From positions 22,579 through 86,578 of the forward strand of contig SLDY01000016.1 in NCBI GenBank assembly GCA_007125005.1: DNA of 64,000 nucleotides. Reading direction: 5' to 3'. Of the stretch, positions 11,482 to 21,004 are shown piece after piece (position 1 is the stretch's first letter; each line of letters starts with the position of its first letter). Source of the stretch: Natronohydrobacter sp. (GTDB lineage Bacteria > Pseudomonadota > Alphaproteobacteria > Rhodobacterales > Rhodobacteraceae). The position numbers were made by a program, and so were the translations under genes. The notes under the pieces were generated by a model. The model was not told the DNA's origin, made no database searches, and saw only the letters and a program-made list of their open reading frames with translations.

Positions 11482-12270
11482 TTAGATATTATCAACCTGC
11501 GGCATGCCCATGACGTGATAGCCGCCATCGACATGGATGATTTCGCCGGTTGTATGGGCGCCAAGGTCTGATGCGAGGAAGACAGCGGTTCCGCCGACGC
11601 TCTCAAGCGATGCATTGCTGCGCAGCGGCGCATTGGCTTCGGCATGGCGGAAGGTCTTGCGCGCCCCGCCGATGGCAGCACCCGCGAGGGTTTTCATCGG
11701 TCCGGGGCTGATTGCGTTCACGCGGATGCCCTCCGGGCCGAGGTCATTCGCGAGATAGCGCACCGAGGATTCGAGCGCGGCCTTGGCCACGCCCATCACG
11801 TTATAAAATGGTGTGACAGTGTTGGAGCCTTGAAAGGTGAGGGTAAGAAGACAACCGCCATCGGGCATGAGTTCCGAGGCGCGGCGGCCAAGATCAATGA
11901 AACTATAGCAGCTGATCTCCAGCGAGCGCGCGAAATTCGCGCGGCTGGTGTCACGGAAGCGCCCGGTCAGTTCTGCCTTGTCGGAAAAGGCGATGGCATG
12001 GACAAGGAAATCCATTTTGCCCCAATGCGATTTCAGCTCTGCGAAGGCCGCATCGAGTGAGGTCTCATCGGTCACATCCACATCGAGCAGGATGTCTGAA
12101 CCAAGCGAGGCCGCAAGGGGTTCGACCCGTTTGCCAAAGGCCTCGCCCTGAAAGCTGAAGGCGAGTTCCGCACCCTGATCGGCCAGAGCTTTCGCAATGC
12201 CCCATGCGATGGAGCGTTCGTTCGCAACCCCCATAACCAGCCCGCGTTTACCTGTCATCAAGCCAGCCAT
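11482..12270 (-). CDS. fabI: Enoyl-[acyl-carrier-protein] reductase (NADH)
   Basis: MAGLMTGKRGLVMGVANERSIAWGIAKALADQGAELAFSFQGE; C-terminal GEIIHVDGGYHVMGM. Confidence 0.97.
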   Translation of the reverse strand: MAGLMTGKRGLVMGVANERSIAWGIAKALADQGAELAFSFQGEAFGKRVEPLAASLGSDILLDVDVTDETSLDAAFAELKSHWGKMDFLVHAIAFSDKAELTGRFRDTSRANFARSLEISCYSFIDLGRRASELMPDGGCLLTLTFQGSNTVTPFYNVMGVAKAALESSVRYLANDLGPEGIRVNAISPGPMKTLAGAAIGGARKTFRHAEANAPLRSNASLESVGGTAVFLASDLGAHTTGEIIHVDGGYHVMGMPQVDNI

Positions 12271-12280
12271 GTCGCTCTCC

Positions 12281-13510
12281 TCAGTCGCGATAGGAACTCA
12301 TCACGAGCGTCGCATTGGTGCCGCCAAAGCCGAAGCTGTTGGACAGGACCGAGTCCAGTTCGATATTCTCGACGAGGCTGGTGGCGATCTCGCCCTCGCG
12401 AATGCCTGGATCAAGCTCGGTGACATTGGCAGAGGCCGTTATGAAACTGCCTTGCATCATCAGCAGCGAATAGATTGCCTCCTGTACGCCGGTTGCCCCG
12501 AGGCTGTGGCCGGTTAGGGACTTGGTCGAGGAGATGGAGGGCACATTGCCTTCGCCCCAGATGCGGCGGATCGCTTCCACCTCGGTCACATCGCCTGCTG
12601 GGGTTGAAGTGCCATGCGCGTTTATATAGCTGATCTTTCGCCCTTCGGGCAGGGTCTGCAACGCAAGCAGCATCGAGCGTTCGCCACCCTCGCCGGAAGG
12701 GGCGACCATGTCATGGCCATCTGAGGTCGCTCCATAGCCTGTGATCTCGGCATAGATTTTCGCGCCGCGTGCTTTTGCGTGCTCCAACTCTTCAAGCACC
12801 AGCATGCCCCCACCGCCACCGATTACAAACCCGTCGCGGGTGGCATCGAACGCGCGCGCAGCGGTCTCGGGCGTGTCATTGTATTTCGAAGACATCGCGC
12901 CCATCGCGTCAAAGAGGCAGGAGAGTGTCCAGTCAAGCTCCTCCCCGCCGCCGGCGAAGATGATATCCTGTTTGCCCATCTGGATCAGTTCGGCGGCATT
13001 GCCGATGCAATGCGCCGACGTGGAGCAGGCCGAGGTGATCGAGTAATTCACACCCTTGATCCTGAAGGGCGTCGCAAGGCAGGCGGAATTAGTTGAAGAC
13101 ATGCAGCGTGTGACCATGAAGGGCCCCATCCGCTTTGGGCTGCCCTTCTCGACCACGATCTTGTGCGCCTGAAACAGGTTTGAGGTGGATGGCCCACCTG
13201 AGCCTGTGATCAGCCCAGTGCGTGGGTTTGAGACATCGCTCTCCTCCAGCCCGGCATCGGCGATTGCCTGTTCCATCGAGAGGAAGTTATAGGCCGCGCC
13301 TGGCCCCATGAAACGCAGATTGCGCTTGTCGATATGGTCTTCGAGCACGATCTGAGGCTTGCCATGGACCTGGCTGCGAAAGCCATGCTCGGCATATTCG
13401 GGCGCAAAGACAATGCCCGAACGACCTGCGCGGAGGCTTTCGGAAACCTCGGCGGCGGAATTTCCTATGGGCGAGATGATCCCCAGCCCAGTGATGACAA
13501 CACGACGCAT
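12281..13510 (-). CDS. fabB: 3-oxoacyl-ACP synthase I
   Basis: [38 protein letters not shown] active site, [26 protein letters not shown]. Confidence 0.97.
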   Translation of the reverse strand: MRRVVITGLGIISPIGNSAAEVSESLRAGRSGIVFAPEYAEHGFRSQVHGKPQIVLEDHIDKRNLRFMGPGAAYNFLSMEQAIADAGLEESDVSNPRTGLITGSGGPSTSNLFQAHKIVVEKGSPKRMGPFMVTRCMSSTNSACLATPFRIKGVNYSITSACSTSAHCIGNAAELIQMGKQDIIFAGGGEELDWTLSCLFDAMGAMSSKYNDTPETAARAFDATRDGFVIGGGGGMLVLEELEHAKARGAKIYAEITGYGATSDGHDMVAPSGEGGERSMLLALQTLPEGRKISYINAHGTSTPAGDVTEVEAIRRIWGEGNVPSISSTKSLTGHSLGATGVQEAIYSLLMMQGSFITASANVTELDPGIREGEIATSLVENIELDSVLSNSFGFGGTNATLVMSSYRD

Positions 13511-13578
13511 TCTGCCCCCCATTTCATTTGTTCTGTCTGTCTAGGACAGTGCAGGCCGTGGGGCAAGGCCCCGTTGAA

Positions 13579-13594
13579 AGCCGCTTTAGCGGCT
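13579..13594 (-). terminator. Hairpin spanning the gltX stop codon
   Basis: Minus strand AGCCGCT-AA-AGCGGCT-TT; the TAA stop lies in the loop region. Confidence 0.4.
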
Positions 13595-14920
13595 GTCAAG
13601 TGCTGGAATGCGCTGCAAGAGCGGCATCAGCGCCGCCATGTCTGGCCCGTGGGCCTGGCCCGTCAGCGCTTTGCGCAGTGGCATGAAAAGCCCTTTGCCT
13701 TTGCGTCCGGTTGCCTCTTTCACCGCTGCAGTCCAGTCCTTCCATGCATCGGGGCCGTAGGGTGGCGGCGGCAGCAATTCCAGCGCCTTTGCCACGAATT
13801 CGGCATCCTCGGGAGCGATCTCGGGGTCAGCGCCATCACGACAAAGCGCCCACCACTCCTGCAGATCGTCGAGCTTCGTGATGTTTTCGCGCGCAACGGT
13901 CCAGAATTGCTCTGCCAATTCTTCGGGCACGCCGAGACGCGCAATTTCATTGGCGACCTCGCCAAAGGGGCGCGCTTGCAGATCAGCGCGAGTGAGCGGC
14001 CACAGGTCTTCTGCATCAAACTTCGTGGGCGCTGCGCCGAACTGACCGAGGTCAAACCCTTCGGTGATCTCTTCGAGCGTCTGGCGCAGTTCCACTGGCT
14101 GGCTGGACCCGAGCCGTGCCATCAGCGACAACAGCGCTGCAGCCGTCACGCCCTGCGCGCGCAGATCGCGCAGCGAGAGCGTGCCCAGCCGCTTTGAAAG
14201 TGCCTCGCCCTGCGCGCCTGTCAGCAAGGAGTGATGCGCGAAGGCAGGTGGCTTGCCGCCAAGCGCCTCGATGATCTGGATCTGGGTCGCGGTATTCGTT
14301 ACATGATCCGAGCCGCGCACGATATGGGTGACGCCCATTTCCATGTCATCGACGACAGAGGCCAGCGTGTAGAGCACCTGACCATCGGCCCGGATCAGCA
14401 CCGGATCGGAGACCGAGGCCGCATCGATCGAGAGCGGGCCGAGAATCCCGTCTTCCCATTCGATCCGGGTCTGGTTCAGCAGGAAACGCCAATAGCCATC
14501 ACGTTGTGCGCGCATCTGTATCCGCGTGGCGTCATCCATCGACAATGCCGCTCGATCATAAACAGGCGGACGGCCCATATTGAGCTGCTTCTTGCGCTTG
14601 AGATCCAATTCGCCCGGTGTCTCGAAGCACTCGTAAAAACGCCCATCCGCGCGCAGCTTTTCTGCGGCTGCCTCGTAGCGGTCCAGCCGTTTCGACTGCT
14701 GCTCGATCCTGTCCCAGCCAAGGCCCAGCCACTCCAGATCCTGCTGGATGGCATCGATATAAATCTGTTTCGAGCGGTCAGCATCAGTATCATCAAGGCG
14801 CAGGATGAACTCCCCACCTGATTTGCGTGCGATCATATAATTGAAGAGCGCCGTGCGCAGATTGCCGATATGAAGATAGCCTGTGGGCGAGGGTGCAAAG
14901 CGAGTAACGATGCGGGACAT
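13586..14920 (-). CDS. gltX: Glutamate--tRNA ligase
   Basis: MSRIVTRFAPSPTGYLHIGNLRTALFNY (HIGN), LSKRLGTLSL (KMSKS-like); start ATG at 14920 inside the longer ORF. Confidence 0.96.
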   Translation of the reverse strand: MSRIVTRFAPSPTGYLHIGNLRTALFNYMIARKSGGEFILRLDDTDADRSKQIYIDAIQQDLEWLGLGWDRIEQQSKRLDRYEAAAEKLRADGRFYECFETPGELDLKRKKQLNMGRPPVYDRAALSMDDATRIQMRAQRDGYWRFLLNQTRIEWEDGILGPLSIDAASVSDPVLIRADGQVLYTLASVVDDMEMGVTHIVRGSDHVTNTATQIQIIEALGGKPPAFAHHSLLTGAQGEALSKRLGTLSLRDLRAQGVTAAALLSLMARLGSSQPVELRQTLEEITEGFDLGQFGAAPTKFDAEDLWPLTRADLQARPFGEVANEIARLGVPEELAEQFWTVARENITKLDDLQEWWALCRDGADPEIAPEDAEFVAKALELLPPPPYGPDAWKDWTAAVKEATGRKGKGLFMPLRKALTGQAHGPDMAALMPLLQRIPALDSR

Positions 14921-15085
14921 TAGCGCGACCTTTCGGAAAACACCGCTCTCCTCTTTCACATGCCCCGCTGCAGTGCAAGCCTTGGTCACATTTACGCAGG
15001 CACGGTCTGCGAGCAGTTTTTCGTCAAGACAGAAAGCTGAAGGAGCGTTAGACTCGTGTCGGCAGGTATTGGTTCTGGGGGGAAT

Positions 15086-17050
15086 ATGCGTCTGATCAAA
15101 GCCTTGATCGCAATGGTGTTGGGTCTGGTCGTGCTGATTTTTGTGGCACTGTTGCTCATACCCACGGAGCGGATCGCGAATATCGCCGCGCAGCAATTCC
15201 AGAGCGCGACCGGGCGAAGCCTGCATTTTGGCGGAGATTTGCGACCGAGCTTCTACCCGGTCATCGGGGCTACTGCGCAGAATGTACAGGTCGGTAATCC
15301 TGAATGGGCAGGGAGCGCGCCGATGCTGAACGCTGCGGTAATGGATATCGGCCTTGATGTGATGGCGCTGATCCGTGGCGATATCATTGTCGATCGGGTT
15401 GTGCTGCAAAGCCCGGTGCTGCATCTGATACGCGATGCTGAGGGCCGCGCGAATTGGGATTTCTCGCGTGAGGGTGCGGGCACTGGCGTTGGCTCACAAG
15501 GTCAGCAGCGCGGCTTTTCACTCCCCGAAGCACGGATCGTTGGCGGGGAGTTGCGCCTGCAAGATATGCAGTCAGGGTTGGAACTGGGTATCGACAGCCT
15601 TGATGCAACGCTGCGCCTTCCTGCACTTGCCGGACCGGTTGGTCTGATCGCGCAGGGGCGTATGAACGGACAGCCCTTCCAATTTGACGTGCGTGGCGAG
15701 AATGCCGAGCGCCTGATGTCCGGGGCTGTGACGGGAGTGCAAATCACAGGGCGCGCAGCGGGTGCCTCATTCGATTTTGCGGGCCGCCTCGGCTTGGAGG
15801 ATTTGGCGATTGATGGCCGCCTTGACACGCAGATCCCGGCGTTGCGGCCGCTCATGCAAATGATTGGTCAGAGCGGAGAAGAGATCGCTTCTGACTACTT
15901 GCCTTTGGGGTTGAATGGCCAAGTGACGCGCACTGCCGATGGCAGGCTCTTTGCGCGGGAGACCCAGTTCCGAGCCGGCGGTCTACGCCTTTCAGGGGCA
16001 CTCGATCTGGTGCAGGGGAGCGAGCGCCCGCGTCTGACCGGGCAGCTTGCAGGTGATGTCATCGATATGCGCTCTGCGGGTGGCACGAGGGGCGGGCAGG
16101 CTGCGCCAGGATGGTCGCGAGAGACCATTGACGCGAGCGGTTTGGGGCTAATCGACGCTGATATTTCGCTGACACTGGCCGGGGTGCGCACGGATCTCAC
16201 CACTCTGGGACGGACACGACTTGGCATTGCGATTGATCGTGCCCGAGCGGTGCTGGAGTTACGTGAAGTTGCGATGTTCGGGGGGCAACTGGCCGGTGAA
16301 TTTGTAATGAACAACCGGTCGGGGCTTTCGGTGGGCGGCAATTTGCGCCTGCGCGGGATAGACCTGTTGCCGCTTCTGACCGAGCTTGCCGAGTATCGCC
16401 GATTGCAGGGCCTTGCCAATCTGGATCTGCAATTCCTTGGAGTTGGGAACACGATTCATGACATCATGAATTCGCTGCGCGGTGAGGGTGCTCTTGCCTT
16501 ATCGCAGGGTGAGATCATTGGTTTCGATCTGGCGGGGATGCTGCGCAACTTGGACATGTCCTACATGGGGGAGGGCAATCGGACCGTTTATCAGTCGATT
16601 AATGGCACATTCTCGATATCAGATGGCATTTTGCGCAACGAGGATCTGCGTCTTGAAGCCTCGCGCGTTTCGGTGTCAGGGCGAGGCTCGGTCGGGATCG
16701 GGCCGCGTAATCTCGATTTCAGGCTGGTCCCAACGGCATTGCGCGGCGAGGGTGAAGAGGTATTGCGGGTGCCGCTGATGATCACCGGCCCGTGGGCAGA
16801 ACCGCGCTTCCGGCTGGATCTGGAAGCACTGGCGCGCGAGCAGTTGCGCATGGAGCAGGAACGCATTGAAGATATCGCACGTGAGGAGGCGCGACGGCTC
16901 GAAGAACGCGCGCGCGCCGAAGCGGAGCGTCGTTTGCAACAGGAACTGGGGGTGGAACGTCAGGAGGGTGAACGGATCGAGGATACGCTACGGCGCGGGC
17001 TGGAGGATGAGGTCGGACGACGCTTGCGCGGGTTGTTGGGTGGGAATTGA
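15086..17050 (+). CDS. AsmA family protein
   Basis: N-terminal TM, then IPTERIANIAAQQFQSATGRSLHFGGDLRPSFYPVIGATAQNVQVGNPEWA; C-terminal charged coiled tail. Confidence 0.88.
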   Translation: MRLIKALIAMVLGLVVLIFVALLLIPTERIANIAAQQFQSATGRSLHFGGDLRPSFYPVIGATAQNVQVGNPEWAGSAPMLNAAVMDIGLDVMALIRGDIIVDRVVLQSPVLHLIRDAEGRANWDFSREGAGTGVGSQGQQRGFSLPEARIVGGELRLQDMQSGLELGIDSLDATLRLPALAGPVGLIAQGRMNGQPFQFDVRGENAERLMSGAVTGVQITGRAAGASFDFAGRLGLEDLAIDGRLDTQIPALRPLMQMIGQSGEEIASDYLPLGLNGQVTRTADGRLFARETQFRAGGLRLSGALDLVQGSERPRLTGQLAGDVIDMRSAGGTRGGQAAPGWSRETIDASGLGLIDADISLTLAGVRTDLTTLGRTRLGIAIDRARAVLELREVAMFGGQLAGEFVMNNRSGLSVGGNLRLRGIDLLPLLTELAEYRRLQGLANLDLQFLGVGNTIHDIMNSLRGEGALALSQGEIIGFDLAGMLRNLDMSYMGEGNRTVYQSINGTFSISDGILRNEDLRLEASRVSVSGRGSVGIGPRNLDFRLVPTALRGEGEEVLRVPLMITGPWAEPRFRLDLEALAREQLRMEQERIEDIAREEARRLEERARAEAERRLQQELGVERQEGERIEDTLRRGLEDEVGRRLRGLLGGN

Positions 17051-17052
17051 TA

Positions 17053-17092
17053 CTTGCGCTCAGCGAGATTTCCTTGCGCTCAGCGAGATTTC
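17053..17092. repeat. Perfect 20-bp tandem duplication
   Basis: CTTGCGCTCAGCGAGATTTC at 17053-17072 and again at 17073-17092. Confidence 0.97.
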
Positions 17093-17262
17093 GGCCCGGC
17101 CAGAAACCAGATGATCAAACCGATAAGCGGGAAGATCAGGACCAGCAGGATCCATAATACCTTCTGGCCCTGTGTCGCGCCGGAATTCAGGATCGATACC
17201 GCCGCCCAGATCACCACCGCCAGATGCAGGATGCCAAGGATACCAGAATAATCCGCGTTCAT
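17080..17262 (-). CDS. Small PLDc_N-domain membrane protein
   Basis: HLAVVIWAAVSILNSGATQGQKVLWILLVLIFPLIGLIIWFLAGPKSR matches the phospholipase D N-terminal-type small protein pattern. Confidence 0.8.
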   Translation of the reverse strand: MNADYSGILGILHLAVVIWAAVSILNSGATQGQKVLWILLVLIFPLIGLIIWFLAGPKSR

Positions 17263-17364
17263 GGTTGGGCCTTGCCTTTACTGTCTTAAGTTGTCTTGAT
17301 TGCGCTCACCTCAACAGTTTCACAATTGCTCCCTGAAGGCAAACACCACATCCTCAGAGGCCCC

Positions 17365-17709
17365 ATGTCCCTGCTACATCTTACTCTCACGACTGACCGT
17401 GCACCTGACGAGACTGCGTGCCCTGATCCCGCGAAACTCCTCAAAGGTGATCCACTCCATGAGACCTGGCTCCATGAGGATCGTGCGCCGCTTTACGCGG
17501 GCGTGTGGCGCTCGAGTCCCGGCAAGTGGCGTGTGAATTATGACGAATGGGAATATTTCCACGTTCTGAGCGGGCGAGGTGTGCTCACCGATGCGCATGG
17601 TCAGACATCTGCACTGGAGCCGGGCGGGCGGCATATCATCCGTCCCGGTTTCAGTGGTAGCTTCGAGGTGACGGAGACCTTGACCAAGGACTTCGTGATC
17701 CTGACCTGA
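17365..17709 (+). CDS. Cupin domain-containing protein
   Basis: WRVNYDEWEYFHVLSGRGVLTDAHGQTSALEPGGRHIIRPGFSGSFEV. Confidence 0.8.
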   Translation: MSLLHLTLTTDRAPDETACPDPAKLLKGDPLHETWLHEDRAPLYAGVWRSSPGKWRVNYDEWEYFHVLSGRGVLTDAHGQTSALEPGGRHIIRPGFSGSFEVTETLTKDFVILT

Positions 17710-17754
17710 TACCCACTCTCGACAAGCCCCCGGCCTTCGCGCTACTCACGCGCC

Positions 17755-18729
17755 ATGACACCTGATCAGATCCACATACGCGGAACGCTCACAGCGCAGA
17801 AACCGCTCGATAGCCTGACATGGTTGCGCGTTGGTGGGCCTGCGGACTGGTTGTTCCAGCCAGCGGATGAGGCCGATCTGAGTGATTTCCTCAAGGCGCT
17901 TGATCCCGCTATCCCGGTCTTCCCGATGGGATTAGGGTCCAATCTGATCGTACGCGATGGTGGGATCCGGGCGGTCGTCATTCGCTTGGGGCGGGGTTTC
18001 AACGCGATAGAAATCAACGAAACAGTCACTGCAGGTGCTGCTGCCCTTGATGCGCATGTTGCGCGCAAGGCCGCCGATGCCGGACGTGATCTGACCTTCC
18101 TGCGCACGATCCCCGGCAGTATCGGCGGGGCTGTGCGGATGAATGCAGGCTGTTACGGCACCTATGTTGCCGATCATCTGATAGAGGTGACAGCGATTGA
18201 CCGGCAGGGCCAGCGCCATATCCTGCCTGCAGTTGCGCTCAACCTGCGCTACCGCCAATCGGATCTGCCCGAGGGCATGGTCATAACTTCGGCGCGGTTT
18301 CAGGCGCCTTTGGGCGATCCTGAAGCGCTTCATGCCCGCATGGAAGAGCAGCTTGCGCGGCGTGATGCGACCCAGCCCACGAAAGCGCGCAGTGCCGGTT
18401 CGACCTTTCGCAACCCCGCAGGATTCAGCTCGACGGGACGCGCAGATGACAGCCATGAGTTGAAAGCCTGGAAAGTCATCGAAGATGCGGGCTTGCGTGG
18501 TGCAAGGCTCGGTGGGGCGCAGATGTCGTCCAAGCATCCGAATTTCCTCACGAATACCGGTGGTGCAACTGCGCAGGAACTCGAGGCTCTGGGCGAGGAA
18601 GTGCGAAAAAGGGTTTTGCAAGCGCGCGGTATTTCGCTACAGTGGGAGATAATGCGGATCGGTGAAGCAACGCCGACCGTAGAATTGCCGGCGATTGAAC
18701 TCGATACTGGCGAAATAACACAAGAATAA
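17755..18729 (+). CDS. murB: UDP-N-acetylmuramate dehydrogenase
   Basis: [53 protein letters not shown]. Confidence 0.97.
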   Translation: MTPDQIHIRGTLTAQKPLDSLTWLRVGGPADWLFQPADEADLSDFLKALDPAIPVFPMGLGSNLIVRDGGIRAVVIRLGRGFNAIEINETVTAGAAALDAHVARKAADAGRDLTFLRTIPGSIGGAVRMNAGCYGTYVADHLIEVTAIDRQGQRHILPAVALNLRYRQSDLPEGMVITSARFQAPLGDPEALHARMEEQLARRDATQPTKARSAGSTFRNPAGFSSTGRADDSHELKAWKVIEDAGLRGARLGGAQMSSKHPNFLTNTGGATAQELEALGEEVRKRVLQARGISLQWEIMRIGEATPTVELPAIELDTGEITQE

Positions 18730-18776
18730 CGCCCAAAACGGGCAAAGCGGGCCGAAAAGGCTCAGAGGCAGTGGGA

Positions 18777-19697
18777 ATGGGCATGTCGAGCAGGGCAGCC
18801 CCCCGGATATGTGTGCTGAAAGGCGGTCTCTCGGCTGAGCGCGAGGTGTCGCTGTCGTCAGGGCATGAATGCGCGAAAGCGTTGCGGGTGGCGGGCTATG
18901 AGGTGATCGAACTGGATGCGCGCGGCGATGTCGTGCAGCGTCTGGTCGAGATCGCTCCTGATATTGTGTTCAACGCGCTGCATGGTCGCTTTGGCGAGGA
19001 TGGCTGCGTTCAGGGCATACTGGAATGGCTGCGCTTGCCTTACACGCATTCCGGTGTGCTTGCCTCTGCTCTGGCGATGGACAAGGAGCGCACCAAAGAT
19101 GCATTTCGCGCTGAAGGTCTGCCGGTCGCGCCCTCTGTGATTGCGTCCAAGGCTGATGTGATGGCGAAGCATGTCATGGCGCCACCTTATGTTGTGAAAC
19201 CCAACAACGAAGGCAGTTCGGTCGGTGTGTATCTGGTGATGGATGGGGCAAATGCGCCCCCACAGCTTGGGCCAGAGATGCCCGAGCTGGTCATGGTTGA
19301 GGCTTTCGCGCCGGGGCGTGAATTGACAACAACGGTCATCGGGGGCCGGGCGCTGACGGTCACGGATATCCTGACCGATGGCTGGTATGATTACGATGCA
19401 AAATACAAGCCAGGCGGCTCGCGTCATGTCGTACCCGCCGATATCCCGTCGGAGATACATGCAGCCTGCCTCGATTATGCGCTGCGCGCACATCGCTGTC
19501 TTGGGTGCCGCGGCGTCAGCCGGACAGATTTCCGTTGGGACGAGGCGCGAGGGCTTGATGGGCTGATCTTGCTTGAGACCAACACGCAACCCGGAATGAC
19601 ACCTACTTCGCTTGTGCCGGAGCAGGCCGCGCAATGCGGCATCAGTTTTTCCGAGTTGTGCCGCTGGATCGTAGAGGATGCCTCATGCGACAGATAG
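18777..19697 (+). CDS. ddl: D-alanine--D-alanine ligase
   Basis: VLKGGLSAEREVSLSSG, VVKPNNEGSSVGV, LLETNTQPGMTPTSLVPEQA. Confidence 0.97.
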   Translation: MGMSSRAAPRICVLKGGLSAEREVSLSSGHECAKALRVAGYEVIELDARGDVVQRLVEIAPDIVFNALHGRFGEDGCVQGILEWLRLPYTHSGVLASALAMDKERTKDAFRAEGLPVAPSVIASKADVMAKHVMAPPYVVKPNNEGSSVGVYLVMDGANAPPQLGPEMPELVMVEAFAPGRELTTTVIGGRALTVTDILTDGWYDYDAKYKPGGSRHVVPADIPSEIHAACLDYALRAHRCLGCRGVSRTDFRWDEARGLDGLILLETNTQPGMTPTSLVPEQAAQCGISFSELCRWIVEDASCDR

Positions 19698-21004
19698 ACA
19701 GTCATGTGCTCGACAGGACAGGTTTGTCGCATCCCGAACATGAGGAGGCGCGTCCAACCGATGCTGGCGCGCCGCTTTCGGCTTTTTCGGATGCAGGCGC
19801 CTTCTGGGATCATCTCGGAGCCACGCGTGCAGAGGAATACGCCCTTGAAGCGATCCTGCCGAACATGACCCTGCCGGAAATCTCTGGGGCCGAACACAAG
19901 GGTAAATCTGACTGGCCCGATTTGACAGCACCTGCATTGAATGCTGATGGGCAATTGGGTAGCCTTGAAGACACCCTGCGCAGCATTGATCAGCAGGAGC
20001 CTTTTGAGACAGAGCTTCATACCAATTTTTCAGATACGATCCGGCGCGAGCCTGTGACGACAGGGCTTGAGCTGGTCGAGGAGCATTTGCCAAAAACCGC
20101 GCCCTATGTGGCGCATTTCGAGACACCGCATGGCTTGAGCACGCGCCCCCCCAGGCAAATCTCGAAGGGCCGTCTGGCGTATAAGCTGCAGCGTATCTGG
20201 CTGACCCCAACCTATCGCGTGATGTTTAAGTTCGGGCTGCCATTGATTCTGGTCGCGATTCTTGTCGCAGCGTTTCTGGCTGATGAAACACGCCGCGATG
20301 CCTTATACGCGCAGTATATCATGATCTACGATGCGATTGTTGATCGCCCGGAGTTTTTGGTCACTGAGCTGCAATTGCCCGAAATGTCCTCCGAGTTGGC
20401 AAAGACCGTGCATCAGAAGCTCGATATTGATTTGCCGAAATCTTCTTTCCGGCTCGATCTCGATGCCCTGCGGCTGGAAGTTGAATCCCTTGACTGGGTG
20501 CGCTCTGCTGATTTGCGCCTGCTCTCAGGCGGAGTTCTGGCGCTTTCGGTCACAGAGCGCATTCCGGCTGTCTTGTGGCGCTCTGATATCGGCTTGGAGT
20601 TGCTCGATACCGAAGGTGTACGCGTTGCTTATGTGCTGAACCGCGGTTTGCGGCCGGACCTTCCGCTGATCATGGGCAAGGGGGCAGATGCTCATGTGGC
20701 TGAAGCGCTGGTGCTGCTTGATGCCGCGCAGCCACTTGGAGATAGCTTGCGTGGGCTGGTGCGGATGGGTGAGAGGCGTTGGGATATCGTGCTGGACCGC
20801 GATCAGCGCATCAAGCTGCCCGAGCGCGGCGCGCTGGCTGCGCTTGAGCGTATCCTCGCGCTCGATCAGGCGCAGGATCTTCTCGCAAGGGATTTGCTGG
20901 TGGCGGATATGCGCATTCCCGCTCGTCCAGTTCTTCAGGTGAGTGCAGGTGCAATGGAAACCCTGCGCGATATTCGTTCCCAGTCAATGGAGGCCATGCA
21001 GTGA
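19685..21004 (+). CDS. ftsQ: Cell division protein FtsQ with long N-terminal cytoplasmic region
   Basis: Single TM FGLPLILVAILVAAFL, POTRA/FtsQ part LEVESLDWVRSADLRLLSGGVLALSVTERIPAVLWR; between ddl and ftsA. Confidence 0.9.
   Translation: MRQIDSHVLDRTGLSHPEHEEARPTDAGAPLSAFSDAGAFWDHLGATRAEEYALEAILPNMTLPEISGAEHKGKSDWPDLTAPALNADGQLGSLEDTLRSIDQQEPFETELHTNFSDTIRREPVTTGLELVEEHLPKTAPYVAHFETPHGLSTRPPRQISKGRLAYKLQRIWLTPTYRVMFKFGLPLILVAILVAAFLADETRRDALYAQYIMIYDAIVDRPEFLVTELQLPEMSSELAKTVHQKLDIDLPKSSFRLDLDALRLEVESLDWVRSADLRLLSGGVLALSVTERIPAVLWRSDIGLELLDTEGVRVAYVLNRGLRPDLPLIMGKGADAHVAEALVLLDAAQPLGDSLRGLVRMGERRWDIVLDRDQRIKLPERGALAALERILALDQAQDLLARDLLVADMRIPARPVLQVSAGAMETLRDIRSQSMEAMQ

Noticed and set aside
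14921-15424. N-terminal extension of the gltX ORF (612 aa)
   Set aside because: Conserved GluRS start MSRIVTRFAPSPTGYLHIGN begins at 14920; the extension overlaps the divergent asmA-like gene.
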